Assembly (NCBI GenBank): GCA_052289195.1
Contig: DAWAJD010000053.1
Location: forward strand, 1-7,129
Length of the DNA stretch: 7,129 nt
Direction: 5' to 3'
DNA from: UBA4644 sp900555855
GTDB lineage: Bacteria > Bacillota > Clostridia > Oscillospirales > Butyricicoccaceae
This document shows, in pieces, positions 1 to 6,642 of this stretch; position 1 is the first letter of the stretch, and every line of letters begins with the position of its first letter. The position numbers and the translations under genes were made by a program. The notes beneath the pieces are model-generated. The model made no database searches, had not been told where the DNA came from, and was given only the letters and a program-made list of their open reading frames with translations.

Positions 1-72
1 AAGGGGAGCTGGCAAACCCGAAGGGTTTGACTGAGGGGTTGTAGGTGGCGCATAGGAACGGGCTTCCGGTTA
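1..72 (+). repeat. Palindromic intergenic repeat, copy 1 (left end cut by window)
   Basis: This stretch aligns without gaps to 4548-4619 with about 10 differences in 72 bases. It contains a hairpin with CAAACCC at 13-19, loop GAA, and GGGTTTG at 23-29, followed by the family tag ACTGAGGGGTTGTAGG. The left part of the element, including its first hairpin, lies outside the window. Related copies occur at 4521-4619, 6966-7029 and, inverted, 7081-7129. There is no coding sense in it. It looks like a small dispersed extragenic palindrome (REP or MITE-like); mobility is inferred only from the multiple copies. Confidence 0.75.
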
Positions 73-96
73 TAATCGACCGAGACGCTCGAAAGC

Positions 97-200
97 TTCC
101 GCGCCTGCGGGCGCGGAGAACGGCGTCCACTTTCCACCGGCGGAAAGTGGACAGAAAGGCCGCCGGGGGGCCCTTGCACCAAGGGCGAAATGCCCCCCGG
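97..200. repeat. Cluster of three consecutive palindromes, probable structured intergenic element
   Basis: Three hairpins lie in a row. The first pairs TCCGCGCC (98-105) with GGCGCGGA (110-117) around loop TGCG. The second pairs GTCCACTTTCC (125-135) with GGAAAGTGGAC (142-152), 11 perfect pairs around a 6-base loop. The third pairs CCGGGGGG (163-170) with CCCCCCGG (193-200) and encloses a nested hairpin CCCTTG/CAAGGG (171-176 and 180-185). No T-run follows any of them, so they are not ordinary terminators. There is no second copy in this window, so calling it a dispersed repeat is inference from its architecture. No gene is visible in 73-349. Confidence 0.5.
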
Positions 201-244
201 AGCCCCCCGTTCGCCCGTTTATAGGATGCCTTCTTCTACACCCC

Positions 245-267
245 AGCCCCGCGTCTGCCGCGGGGCT
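245..267. other. GC-rich hairpin in the gene-free upstream region
   Basis: AGCCCCGCG (245-253) pairs with CGCGGGGCT (259-267), a 9-base-pair stem with loop TCTGC. The downstream sequence TCGCTTTGCTCC is only weakly T-rich, so a + strand terminator for a gene left of the window is possible but not supported. The rest of 201-349 shows no gene, no RNA gene and no further clear signal. Confidence 0.35.
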
Positions 268-349
268 TCGCTTTGCTCCTGCGGGGGGACGGGAGACGAA
301 GGACGAGGGCGGCAAGCCCGGCGGGGGCAAAATTTCAGAAAACAGGCGC

Positions 350-378
350 TTGACAAGGAATGGAAAAACAGATATACT
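350..378 (+). promoter_or_regulatory. Sigma-A promoter of the leader / ABC exporter operon
   Basis: A perfect -35 box TTGACA (350-355) is separated by 17 bases from the -10 box TATACT (373-378). Transcription should start near 385. That leaves a leader of about 230 bases before the first ABC gene at 617, unusually long and containing a small ORF and an intrinsic terminator. Confidence 0.85.
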
Positions 379-422
379 GAGACCGTTATCAAACAGAACT
401 CGACCGGAAGGAGGTGCGCAGG

Positions 423-506
423 ATGACCAGAGGAAGCATGGCCTTGTCCGCATTGGGCGGAAGGAAGCATGGACGGAGGGAGCTCTGCGCACGCACGCCG
501 CGCTGA
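423..506 (+). CDS. 27-residue leader peptide, probable attenuation leader
   Basis: A short ORF starts at ATG 423, eight bases after AAGGAGGTG (408-416), a nine-base match to the 16S rRNA 3' end and the strongest ribosome binding site in the window. It runs 27 codons to TGA 504-506. The peptide begins MTRGSMALSALGG and ends RRELCARTPR; it is arginine-rich (six Arg) and has no membrane segment or recognised domain. It sits between the operon promoter and an intrinsic terminator 24 bases beyond its stop. In B. subtilis the bmrBCD multidrug exporter is preceded by the leader peptide BmrB, whose translation controls read-through of a terminator when ribosome-targeting drugs are present; the arrangement here is the same, without claimed sequence similarity. 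The peptide itself may have no function. It could be a chance ORF, but the ribosome binding site argues against that. Confidence 0.6.
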   Translation: MTRGSMALSALGGRKHGRRELCARTPR

Positions 507-541
507 GGAGCAAAACCGCGTTTTTTTGCGCGCTCTCTGTC
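472..541 (+). promoter_or_regulatory. Possible antiterminator pairing in the leader
   Basis: GACGGAGGGAGC (472-483), inside codons 17-21 of the leader ORF, resembles the terminator 3' arm GACGGGGAGCGC (551-562). It can pair with the terminator 5' arm: 472-477 with 536-541 and 480-483 with 532-535, leaving bases 478-479 bulged (about 10 pairs, one G-U). If this forms, the terminator cannot. A ribosome translating the leader to its stop would cover 472-483 and favour termination; one stalled earlier would leave it free and favour read-through. The mechanism is inference; relative stabilities were not computed. Confidence 0.35.
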
Positions 542-569
542 TTTTTGCAGGACGGGGAGCGCTTTTTTT
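530..569 (+). terminator. Intrinsic terminator in the exporter leader (attenuator)
   Basis: GCGCTCTCTGTC (530-541) pairs with GACGGGGAGCGC (551-562) over 12 base pairs (two G-U), with a 9-base loop, and is followed at once by seven T (563-569). This is a textbook intrinsic terminator, yet it lies between the operon promoter and the ATG at 617 with no preceding gene other than the 27-codon leader ORF. Unless antitermination occurs, most transcripts should end near 569, about 185 bases long. The exporter's own ribosome binding site AGGAGG (601-606) is downstream of it and not part of the stem. Confidence 0.8.
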
Positions 570-616
570 GCGCCTTTCCGAAGATCTCTTTTGTTTTGTA
601 AGGAGGATATTGTTTC

Positions 617-2455
617 ATGGAACCGAAAACCAAGCTCTCGCCCCGGGAAAAGGCCGCGCTGATGGCCCGATACCTCCGGGGCGTCTGGCCAAGGTTCGCG
701 CTGGCCATCGGCTTTGCCTGTCTGGGCATGGCCCTCAACGCCCTGACGCCCCAGATCATCCGCCTGACGGTGGATTCCATCCTGGGAGACAAGGAAGCGG
801 CTCTGGCCCCATGGCTGCTGCGGCTCATCCGGTGGGAGACGCTGAAGCAGGAGCCCATGCGGGCCCTCTGGGCGGCGGCCGCCGCCGTGCTGGCCGTGGC
901 GCTGGTGCGGGGCGTCTGCGGCTTTTTCCAGCGGCTGGAGCTTTCCCGCGGGTCGGAGGGCTATGTGAAGGCCATCCGCGACGATCTTTACCGCCATATC
1001 CAGCGTCTGCCCTTTGCCTGGCACAAGAGCCACCCCACCGGCGATATCATTCAGCGCTGCACCTCCGATGTGGATGTGATCCGCCAGTTTGTGTGCAGCC
1101 AGCTGGTGGAGGTGGTGCGGACGGTGTTTCTCATCGTCCTGTATGTCTGGATCATGATGCGCATGAGCGTGCATCTGACGCGCATCGCCCTGCTGTTTAT
1201 CCCGCTGATCTCCGTGAGCTCCTGCGTGTTTTATTCCAAGATCGCCAGCCGCTTTCAGCAGGCCGACGAGGCGGAGGGCGACCTTACTGTCTGCGCCCAG
1301 GAAAACCTCACCGGCGTGCGGGTGGTGCGGGCCTTTGGCCGGGAAGCCTTTGAGGAGGAGAAATTTGAGAAGAAAAACCGGCATTTTTCCGCCCTTTGGA
1401 TCCATCTCGGCAAGCTTTTGGCCTATTATTGGGCCTCCGGCACGCTGATGACCTGCCTGCAGGTGATGGTCATCGTCCTTGCGGGGACGGCGGAATGCGT
1501 GGCCGGGCGCCTGACGCTGGGCGATTTTGTGGCCTTCGTCTCCTATAACGAGAGCCTTTCCTGGCCGGTGCGCTCGCTGGGGCGCGTCCTTTCCGAGATG
1601 AGCAAGGCCGGCGTCTCCATGGACCGGGTGGGGGAGATCCTCCGGGCCCGGGAGGAGCAGGATCCGGAGGACGCCGTCCCCGTCCGGATGGGCGATATCG
1701 TCTTTGACCATGTGACCTTCGGCTATGAGGGCCAGCCGGTGCTGAAGGATGTTTCCTTTACGCTGCCGGAGGGAAAGACCCTGGGCATTTTGGGCGGGAC
1801 CGGCTCCGGCAAGAGCACGCTGGTGCAGCTGCTGGACCGGCTCTATGACCTGCCGGAGGGCGGCGGACGCATCACCATCGGCGGCGTGGACATCCGGCAG
1901 CTGCGCCGGTCGGAGCTGCGGCGCGCCATCGGTCTGGTGCTGCAGGAGCCCTTCCTCTTTTCCAAAACCATCGGCGAAAACATCAAGGCCGCCCGGCCCG
2001 GGGCCGACCGGGCGGAGCTGCGCAGGGCGGCGGAGATCGCCTGCGTGGACGAGGCCATCTCCTCCTTCCCGGAGGGCTATGAGACCCTGGTGGGCGAGCG
2101 GGGCGTGACCCTTTCCGGCGGACAGAAGCAGCGGGTGGCCATCGCCCGGATGCTGCTGCAGCAGGCCCCCATCATGATCTTCGACGATTCCCTCTCCGCC
2201 GTAGACGCGGAGACCGACGCCCGGATCCGCGCCGCGCTGCAGACCCGGCTGGGCCGGGCCACGGTGATCCTGATCTCCCACCGGATCGGCACGCTGATGC
2301 AGGCGGACCAGATCCTCGTGCTGGAAAACGGCCGGGTCTCCCAAAAGGGGACCCACGCCCAGCTCATCGCGCAGCCGGGCATTTATCAGGAAATTTACAA
2401 TATCCAGCTGCGGGCCGACGACCGGGCGCAGCTGATGGAAGGAGGCGACTGCTGA
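617..2455 (+). CDS. ABC exporter half-transporter, degenerate-site subunit (BmrC/LmrC/TM287-like)
   Basis: A 612-residue fused membrane plus ATPase protein of the ABC-B exporter type, the usual length for a half-transporter. Hydrophobic segments at about residues 24-46, 83-103, 160-205 and 265-315 form the six-helix domain. The ATPase domain (about 358-600) has A-loop Tyr370, Walker A GGTGSGKST (393-401, Lys399), Q-loop Gln443, canonical signature LSGGQ (499-503), Walker B ending Asp523, and H-loop His555. The residue after the Walker B aspartate, normally the catalytic glutamate, is Asp524. Such a substitution marks the degenerate-site subunit of heterodimeric exporters like TM287 and LmrC. 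The start is ATG 617, ten bases after AGGAGG (601-606). The stop overlaps the next gene by one base, so the two products very likely pair in the membrane. Substrate is unknown; drug or lipid export is the family's usual role. Expression probably depends on read-through of the terminator at 530-569. Confidence 0.93.
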   Translation: MEPKTKLSPREKAALMARYLRGVWPRFALAIGFACLGMALNALTPQIIRLTVDSILGDKEAALAPWLLRLIRWETLKQEPMRALWAAAAAVLAVALVRGVCGFFQRLELSRGSEGYVKAIRDDLYRHIQRLPFAWHKSHPTGDIIQRCTSDVDVIRQFVCSQLVEVVRTVFLIVLYVWIMMRMSVHLTRIALLFIPLISVSSCVFYSKIASRFQQADEAEGDLTVCAQENLTGVRVVRAFGREAFEEEKFEKKNRHFSALWIHLGKLLAYYWASGTLMTCLQVMVIVLAGTAECVAGRLTLGDFVAFVSYNESLSWPVRSLGRVLSEMSKAGVSMDRVGEILRAREEQDPEDAVPVRMGDIVFDHVTFGYEGQPVLKDVSFTLPEGKTLGILGGTGSGKSTLVQLLDRLYDLPEGGGRITIGGVDIRQLRRSELRRAIGLVLQEPFLFSKTIGENIKAARPGADRAELRRAAEIACVDEAISSFPEGYETLVGERGVTLSGGQKQRVAIARMLLQQAPIMIFDDSLSAVDAETDARIRAALQTRLGRATVILISHRIGTLMQADQILVLENGRVSQKGTHAQLIAQPGIYQEIYNIQLRADDRAQLMEGGDC

Positions 2456-4281
2456 TGCCGGCCTTTGACGAGCAGGACTACGGACAGTCCTTTCGCTGGA
2501 GCGTCTGGAAAAAGCTCTTCCCCTTTTTGGGGCGGTATAAAAAGGCGTTTGCGGGGCTGATCCTGTTCAACGCCCTGTGCGCCGCGGTGGATGTGATCCT
2601 GCCGCTGTTTCAGAAATACGCCATTGCGAACTTCATCCAGCAGAACACCCTGCAGGGCATCGTGCCCTATGCCGCCGTCTATCTGGCGGTGGTGCTGTTT
2701 CAAACGGCCTCGGTGGTGGTCTTTTCCAACGGCTCCATCCAGCTGAATATGCATCTGGGGCAGGACCTGCGCCGGGAGCTGTTTCACCATCTTCAGACCC
2801 TTTCCCTCTCCTTTTACAATGTGACCCCGGTGGGCTATCTGCTGTCCCGGGTCATGAGCGACACCAACAAGATCGCCGACACCATCGCCTGGAACTTTAC
2901 GGATATCCTCTGGGAGCTTTGCTATGTGTTCGGGACCTTCGCCGCCATGCTGGCGCTGAACTGGCGGCTGGCGCTGATCGTCCTGCTCATCGTGCCGGCG
3001 ATGGCCGTCCTCACCTGGTATTTCCAGAATAAGATCCTCCGCTGGAACCGGAAGGTGCGCAAGCTCAATTCCCGCATCACCGGGGCCTTTAACGAGGGCA
3101 TCTCCGGCGCGCGCACCGCCAAGACCATGGTCCTGGAGGAGCAGATGAGCGAATCCTTCCGGGAGCTTACCGGCGAAATGAAGCAGGCGGGCGTCCGGGC
3201 CGCAAGGCTCAATGCGGTCTATATCCCGCTGGTGCTGCTGTTCAGCACGGCGGCGGTGTCCATCGTCCTGCTGAAGGGCGGACAGATGAACCTGCAGCAG
3301 GCGCTGGAGCTTTCCACCCTTTCCGTCTTCACCTCCTATGCCGTCAGCATCTTCGAGCCCATCCAGATGACCGCCGCCAACATCGCGGATTTCATCTCCC
3401 TGCAGGCTTCCATCGAGCGGGTCACGGGCCTTTTGGAGCAGAAGCCCCAGATCACCGACACGCCGGAGGTGGAGGCGCGCTACGGCGACGCCTTCCATCC
3501 CAAGCGGGAAAACTGGGAGCCGCTTCTGGGCGACATCGAGTTTCGCGATGTGACCTTCCGCTATCCCGACGGCGGCGGGAATGTTCTGGAGCATTTTTCC
3601 CTGCACATCCCCCAGGGGACCACCGTGGCCATCGTTGGCGAGACCGGCGCGGGCAAAAGCACGCTGGTCAACCTGGCCTGCCGCTTTTTTGAACCCACGG
3701 AGGGCGAGATCCTCATCGACGGCAGGGATTACCGGCAGCGGAGCCAGCTCTGGCTCCATTCCAACATCGGCTATGTGCTGCAAAGCCCCCATCTTTTCTC
3801 CGGCACCGTCCGGGAAAACATCCGCTACGGCCGGCTGGACGCCACGGATGCGGAGGTGGAAGCGGCGGCGCGGGCCGTCTCGGCGGATACCGTGGTGGCC
3901 CGGCTAGAAAAGGGCTGGGACAGCGATGTGGGCGAGGGCGGCGACCGGCTCTCCACCGGGGAAAAGCAGCTGATCTCCTTTGCCCGGGCAGTGCTGGCCG
4001 ATCCGCGGATCTTCGTTTTGGACGAGGCCACCGCTTCCATCGACACCCAGACCGAGCAGCTGATCCAGCAGGCCACGGAAAAGCTCTTGCAGGGGCGCAC
4101 CTCCTTCCTCATCGCCCACCGGCTTTCCACCATCCGCCGGGCAGACCTGATCCTGGTGGTCCGGGACGGAAAGATCCTGGAGCAGGGCACCCACGGGGAG
4201 CTTTTGCAGCGGCGCGGCTATTACCATGAGCTTTACAGCCGTCAGTTTGCCGCCGAGGAGCAATCCCGGCTTTTGGGATAA
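2455..4281 (+). CDS. ABC exporter half-transporter, catalytic-site subunit (BmrD/LmrD/TM288-like)
   Basis: A 608-residue ABC exporter half-transporter, partner of the preceding gene. Membrane segments lie at about residues 32-55, 70-92, 150-190 and 252-300. The ATPase domain (about 358-598) has A-loop Tyr370, Walker A GETGAGKST (395-403, Lys401), Q-loop Gln443, Walker B ending Asp523 with the canonical catalytic Glu524, and His555 in the H-loop. Its signature reads LSTGE (499-503) instead of LSGGQ. In a heterodimer this altered signature faces the Walker motifs of the partner that carries Asp524, making one weak ATP site, while this subunit's intact Walker B faces the partner's intact LSGGQ, making the active site. 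A linker at about 330-358 with several acidic and proline residues joins the two domains. ATG 2455 overlaps the previous stop (TGATG) and is preceded by AAGGAGG at 2439-2445, suggesting translational coupling. Confidence 0.93.
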   Translation: MPAFDEQDYGQSFRWSVWKKLFPFLGRYKKAFAGLILFNALCAAVDVILPLFQKYAIANFIQQNTLQGIVPYAAVYLAVVLFQTASVVVFSNGSIQLNMHLGQDLRRELFHHLQTLSLSFYNVTPVGYLLSRVMSDTNKIADTIAWNFTDILWELCYVFGTFAAMLALNWRLALIVLLIVPAMAVLTWYFQNKILRWNRKVRKLNSRITGAFNEGISGARTAKTMVLEEQMSESFRELTGEMKQAGVRAARLNAVYIPLVLLFSTAAVSIVLLKGGQMNLQQALELSTLSVFTSYAVSIFEPIQMTAANIADFISLQASIERVTGLLEQKPQITDTPEVEARYGDAFHPKRENWEPLLGDIEFRDVTFRYPDGGGNVLEHFSLHIPQGTTVAIVGETGAGKSTLVNLACRFFEPTEGEILIDGRDYRQRSQLWLHSNIGYVLQSPHLFSGTVRENIRYGRLDATDAEVEAAARAVSADTVVARLEKGWDSDVGEGGDRLSTGEKQLISFARAVLADPRIFVLDEATASIDTQTEQLIQQATEKLLQGRTSFLIAHRLSTIRRADLILVVRDGKILEQGTHGELLQRRGYYHELYSRQFAAEEQSRLLG

Positions 4282-4290
4282 CGCTTTTTT
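4263..4290 (+). terminator. Weak possible terminator after the ABC operon
   Basis: ATCCC (4263-4267) pairs with GGGAT (4275-4279) across the stop codon, followed after five bases by six T (4285-4290). The stem is only five pairs and detached from the T-run, so termination may be partial; the tRNA terminator at 4454-4483 would catch any read-through. Confidence 0.25.
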
Positions 4291-4311
4291 CTTCTTTCCG
4301 CGAAAAAACTC

Positions 4312-4340
4312 TTGCTTTTTGCCCTGAGCTGTGGTAAACT
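4312..4340 (+). promoter_or_regulatory. Promoter of the tRNA-Ser gene
   Basis: TTGCTT (4312-4317) and TAAACT (4335-4340) are spaced by 17 bases, and TGG immediately before the -10 box makes it an extended -10. Transcription would start near 4347, leaving a short leader of about 16 bases before the mature tRNA 5' end. Confidence 0.65.
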
Positions 4341-4362
4341 AACGATTGCCTGTCAGGGCAAT

Positions 4363-4452
4363 GGAGAAGTACCCAAGTGGTGAAGGGGCTCCCCTGCTAA
4401 GGGAGTAGGGCTGTAACAGGTCGCAAGGGTTCAAATCCCTTCTTCTCCGCCA
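4363..4452 (+). tRNA. tRNA-Ser (anticodon GCU)
   Basis: A class II tRNA. The acceptor stem GGAGAAG (4363-4369) pairs fully with CTTCTCC (4442-4448), followed by discriminator G and an encoded CCA (4450-4452). The anticodon stem CTCCC/GGGAG (4389-4393 and 4401-4405) encloses loop CTGCTAA with anticodon GCT at 4396-4398, reading serine codons AGC and AGU. A long variable arm follows (about 4406-4424). The T stem AAGGG/CCCTT (4425-4429 and 4437-4441) encloses the standard loop TTCAAAT. It has its own promoter and terminator, so it is a single-gene unit. No attachment-site duplication or integrase is visible next to it. Confidence 0.97.
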
Positions 4453-4453
4453 G

Positions 4454-4483
4454 AAAAGCACTTGCGAAAGCAAGTGCTTTTTT
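4454..4483 (+). terminator. Intrinsic terminator of the tRNA-Ser unit
   Basis: AAAAGCACTTGC (4454-4465) pairs perfectly with GCAAGTGCTTTT (4470-4481) around a GAAA tetraloop, with a six-T run from 4478. It begins two bases after the tRNA CCA end. Confidence 0.92.
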
Positions 4484-4520
4484 CGTACCGGAAGGCCCGC
4501 GCGCTCCCGCTGCGGGAACC

Positions 4521-4619
4521 CCCCCGCGGGGCTTGGCTCCCCTGTGTAAGGGGAGCTGGCAAACCCGCAGGGCTTGACTGAGGGGTTGTAGGCAGCGGGA
4601 AGGAACGGACATCCGGTTA
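4521..4619 (+). repeat. Palindromic intergenic repeat, copy 2 (most complete copy)
   Basis: The copy starts with a C-run and GCGGGGCTTGG. A first hairpin pairs GCTCCCCT (4536-4543) with AGGGGAGC (4549-4556) around GTGTA. A second pairs CAAACCC (4560-4566) with GGGCTTG (4570-4576) around GCA, with one A/C mismatch. ACTGAGGGGTTGTAGG and a tail ending CCGGTTA follow. Its last 72 bases match 1-72; its first part matches 6966-7003. It fills most of the gap between the tRNA terminator and the vanW-type gene promoter; 4484-4520 holds only a small TCCCG/CGGGA hairpin and 4620-4682 shows nothing recognisable. Confidence 0.8.
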
Positions 4620-4682
4620 CAGGCCAAAAAATCTTAAGAAAAAAGTTCATGGACGATCCGGCGGCTTGTAACCATCATGTAA

Positions 4683-4711
4683 TTGATATTCCGGGCCGGC
4701 TTCGCTATAAT
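4683..4711 (+). promoter_or_regulatory. Sigma-A promoter of the VanW-family gene
   Basis: TTGATA (4683-4688) and a perfect TATAAT (4706-4711) are spaced by 17 bases. Transcription would start near 4718, giving a leader of about 57 bases with AGGAGGT at 4761-4767. No operator or riboswitch is evident. Confidence 0.85.
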
Positions 4712-4774
4712 ACAGATAGAAACTCATCCTCCCAACGGACTGTTTTTACGCTATGACGACAGGAGGTCCCTGCT

Positions 4775-6541
4775 TTGGACGAAAAGAAATATCGCGGCGG
4801 AGCCCATGCGGCGGGAAAGCGCGTCTCTCCCAAAAAGGAAAAGCCCCAGAAGGCGGCCGAGCCCGGCGAGCCCAAGCCGAAAAAAAGGGGCCTGGGGGCG
4901 CTGTGCGCCGCAGGCATTCTGCTGGCGCTGGTGATCGGCTTCTGCGGCTTCACCGCTTATCAGCTTTATTTTAACGACACCATCCGCAAGGGTGTTTTTC
5001 TGGGCGAGGCCGATCTCTCCGGCAAGACCGTTCAGGAGGCCCGGGCCGCGCTGGAGGAGCTTTACGGCGGCGGACTGGACCGGCAGCTGACCATTACGGC
5101 CGGCGGCCAGACCTTTACCCTCACCGCCAGCGACGCGGGCCTTTCCTACGACATCGCCGGCTCTGCCCGGGCCGCCTATGAATACGGCCGGCAGGGCGGC
5201 CTGCTCCAGCGGGCGAAGGACCTCTGGTCCGCCCGGACCGGGAAGGTCCATCTGGAGCTTTCCACAACGCTGGACGAACAGGTCCTGAAGGCCCAGGCGG
5301 AGCAGATCGCCGCTCAGGTGCAGCAGCCCCTCTCTCCCTCCTCCTACAGCTATGCCGACGGCGTCTTTACCGTGGATAAGGGTCAGGCGGGCTATGTGCT
5401 GGACGGCGAGGATCTGTGCGCCCAGATGGAAGCCGCGCTCCGCACCGCGCAGTTTGACGCGCCCATCGAGGGCAAGCTGAAGATCACCCAGCCCCAGCCG
5501 CTGGACGCCGATACCATTCTGGCCCAGATCAATCAGGAGCCGGTGGAGACCACGCTGGACCTGCAGACCGACCCCACGGGCAACACCGTCGTGGCCGGAA
5601 GGGACGGCGTGATCCTGGATCGGAGCGAGCTGGAAAAGGCCCTTTCCTCCGACCAGCGCATCGTCACCGTGACCTGCCAGGTGACCCACCCAAAATATAC
5701 CGCCACCGAGCTGAAGGCGCTTCTCTTCCGGGATGTGCTGGGGGAATGTACCTCCTCCTTCAACGCAAGGCTCAAGGGCCGCACCACCAATGTGCTGCTG
5801 GCCAACGGCTTCTGCAACGGTGTGATCCTTCTGCCGGGACAGATCTTTTCCTATAACGAGACCGTCGGCCCCCGGACCTATGAGCGGGGCTTTCAGGATG
5901 CCATCGTCTATGTTGGCTCCTCTGCGGAGGACGGCGTGGGCGGCGGCATCTGCCAGGTCAGCTCCACCCTCTACGCCGCCATGCTCCGGGCCGATCTGAA
6001 GACCGTGGAGCGCTATCCCCACAGCCGGGAGGTCACCTATGTGGGCAAGGGCGAGGACGCCACCGTGGCCTGGGGCAGCAAGGATTTCCGCTTTGAAAAC
6101 AATACGGATTATCCCATCAAGCTTGTGACCTCCAACACGGAAAACACCATCACCATCAAGATCCTGGGCACCCAAACCCAGCCCAACAGGACGGTGAAGA
6201 TCGAGACGAAGATCCTGGAGAAGATCCCCTTCGAGGTCCAGCGGGTGCTGGATGAGACGCTGACCCCCGGCACGGAAAAGGTGGAATCCAACGGCTACAC
6301 CGGCTATAAATCCGAGACCTACCGGGTGGTCTATATCGACGGCGTGCAGATCTCCCGGGAGCTGGAAAACCGCAGCACCTATAAGAAATATGACAAGGTG
6401 ATCCATTATAATCCCGCCCCCGGCCAGCCTGCGCCAGACCCCACGCCCACGCCCGACCCGGCCCCTGAGCCGGCCCCCGACCCGGCGCCCCCGGAGGACA
6501 CCGGCAACACCGGCGACCACTTCCCCTGGCTCTTTGACTGA
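4775..6541 (+). CDS. VanW-family membrane-anchored envelope protein with G5 domain
   Basis: A 588-residue protein. It has a lysine-rich cytoplasmic head (1-38), a single membrane segment (about 39-62) without a lipobox, and an extracellular remainder. Residues about 80-300 look like two peptidoglycan-binding-like repeats of the type that precede VanW domains. The VanW domain spans about 325-455, with its hallmark glycine-rich GGGICQVSSTLY at 389-400. A G5-like domain (about 472-545) and a proline-rich tail of PAPDPTP-like repeats (547-574) follow, the latter probably a wall spacer. It is thought to act at the cell wall, but the biochemical role of VanW domains is not established and this is not evidence of vancomycin resistance: no vanA/B-type ligase, vanX or vanRS genes are here. 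The start is TTG 4775, chosen because AGGAGG (4761-4766) lies eight bases upstream and no in-frame ATG fits better. It has its own promoter and terminator, so it is monocistronic. Confidence 0.9.
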   Translation: MDEKKYRGGAHAAGKRVSPKKEKPQKAAEPGEPKPKKRGLGALCAAGILLALVIGFCGFTAYQLYFNDTIRKGVFLGEADLSGKTVQEARAALEELYGGGLDRQLTITAGGQTFTLTASDAGLSYDIAGSARAAYEYGRQGGLLQRAKDLWSARTGKVHLELSTTLDEQVLKAQAEQIAAQVQQPLSPSSYSYADGVFTVDKGQAGYVLDGEDLCAQMEAALRTAQFDAPIEGKLKITQPQPLDADTILAQINQEPVETTLDLQTDPTGNTVVAGRDGVILDRSELEKALSSDQRIVTVTCQVTHPKYTATELKALLFRDVLGECTSSFNARLKGRTTNVLLANGFCNGVILLPGQIFSYNETVGPRTYERGFQDAIVYVGSSAEDGVGGGICQVSSTLYAAMLRADLKTVERYPHSREVTYVGKGEDATVAWGSKDFRFENNTDYPIKLVTSNTENTITIKILGTQTQPNRTVKIETKILEKIPFEVQRVLDETLTPGTEKVESNGYTGYKSETYRVVYIDGVQISRELENRSTYKKYDKVIHYNPAPGQPAPDPTPTPDPAPEPAPDPAPPEDTGNTGDHFPWLFD

Positions 6542-6556
6542 ACCGAAAAGCAAAGC

Positions 6557-6585
6557 AAAAGCACGCCCGCCGGGCGTGCTTTTTT
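6557..6585 (+). terminator. Intrinsic terminator of the VanW-family gene
   Basis: AAAAGCACGCCC (6557-6568) pairs perfectly with GGGCGTGCTTTT (6572-6583) around a three-base loop, with six T at 6580-6585. It starts 16 bases after the stop codon. A GGGAATTCCC palindrome (6599-6608) lies just beyond. Confidence 0.92.
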
Positions 6586-6642
6586 CGATCCGTGGGGAGG
6601 GAATTCCCGGCCGCGCCGAACATACAGCGCAAGGCGGAAAAA

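Noticed and set aside
350..601. An 83-codon + strand frame through the leader region
   Set aside because: Its only start at 350 is the TTG of the -35 box, upstream of the predicted transcript start, with no ribosome binding site. The frame starting at 423 has an ideal one.
70..858. A 262-codon - strand frame covering the upstream repeats and the operon leader
   Set aside because: It crosses palindromes, the promoter, the leader terminator and the start of the ABC gene, and has no family resemblance.
389..2356. A 655-codon open frame on the - strand opposite the first ABC gene
   Set aside because: It is low-complexity, rich in Gly, His, Ala and Gln without domain logic, and lies opposite a clear ABC gene in GC-rich DNA. 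Similar - strand frames at 2395-3792 and 4751-6739 are the same kind of shadow.
4363..4619. Integration site of a mobile island at the tRNA-Ser 3' end
   Set aside because: No duplicated tRNA 3' segment and no integrase are visible; the neighbouring sequence is a small palindromic repeat and an ordinary gene.
4397..4627. - strand frame with a plausible-looking peptide containing KKGFEPLRPVTALLP
   Set aside because: This is the reverse translation of the tRNA-Ser gene, a well-known false protein signature, extended through a palindromic repeat.
4775..6541. VanW domain as a sign of a glycopeptide resistance cluster
   Set aside because: VanW-family proteins with a G5 domain are common housekeeping envelope proteins in Clostridia. 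No van ligase, dipeptidase or two-component system is present in the window.
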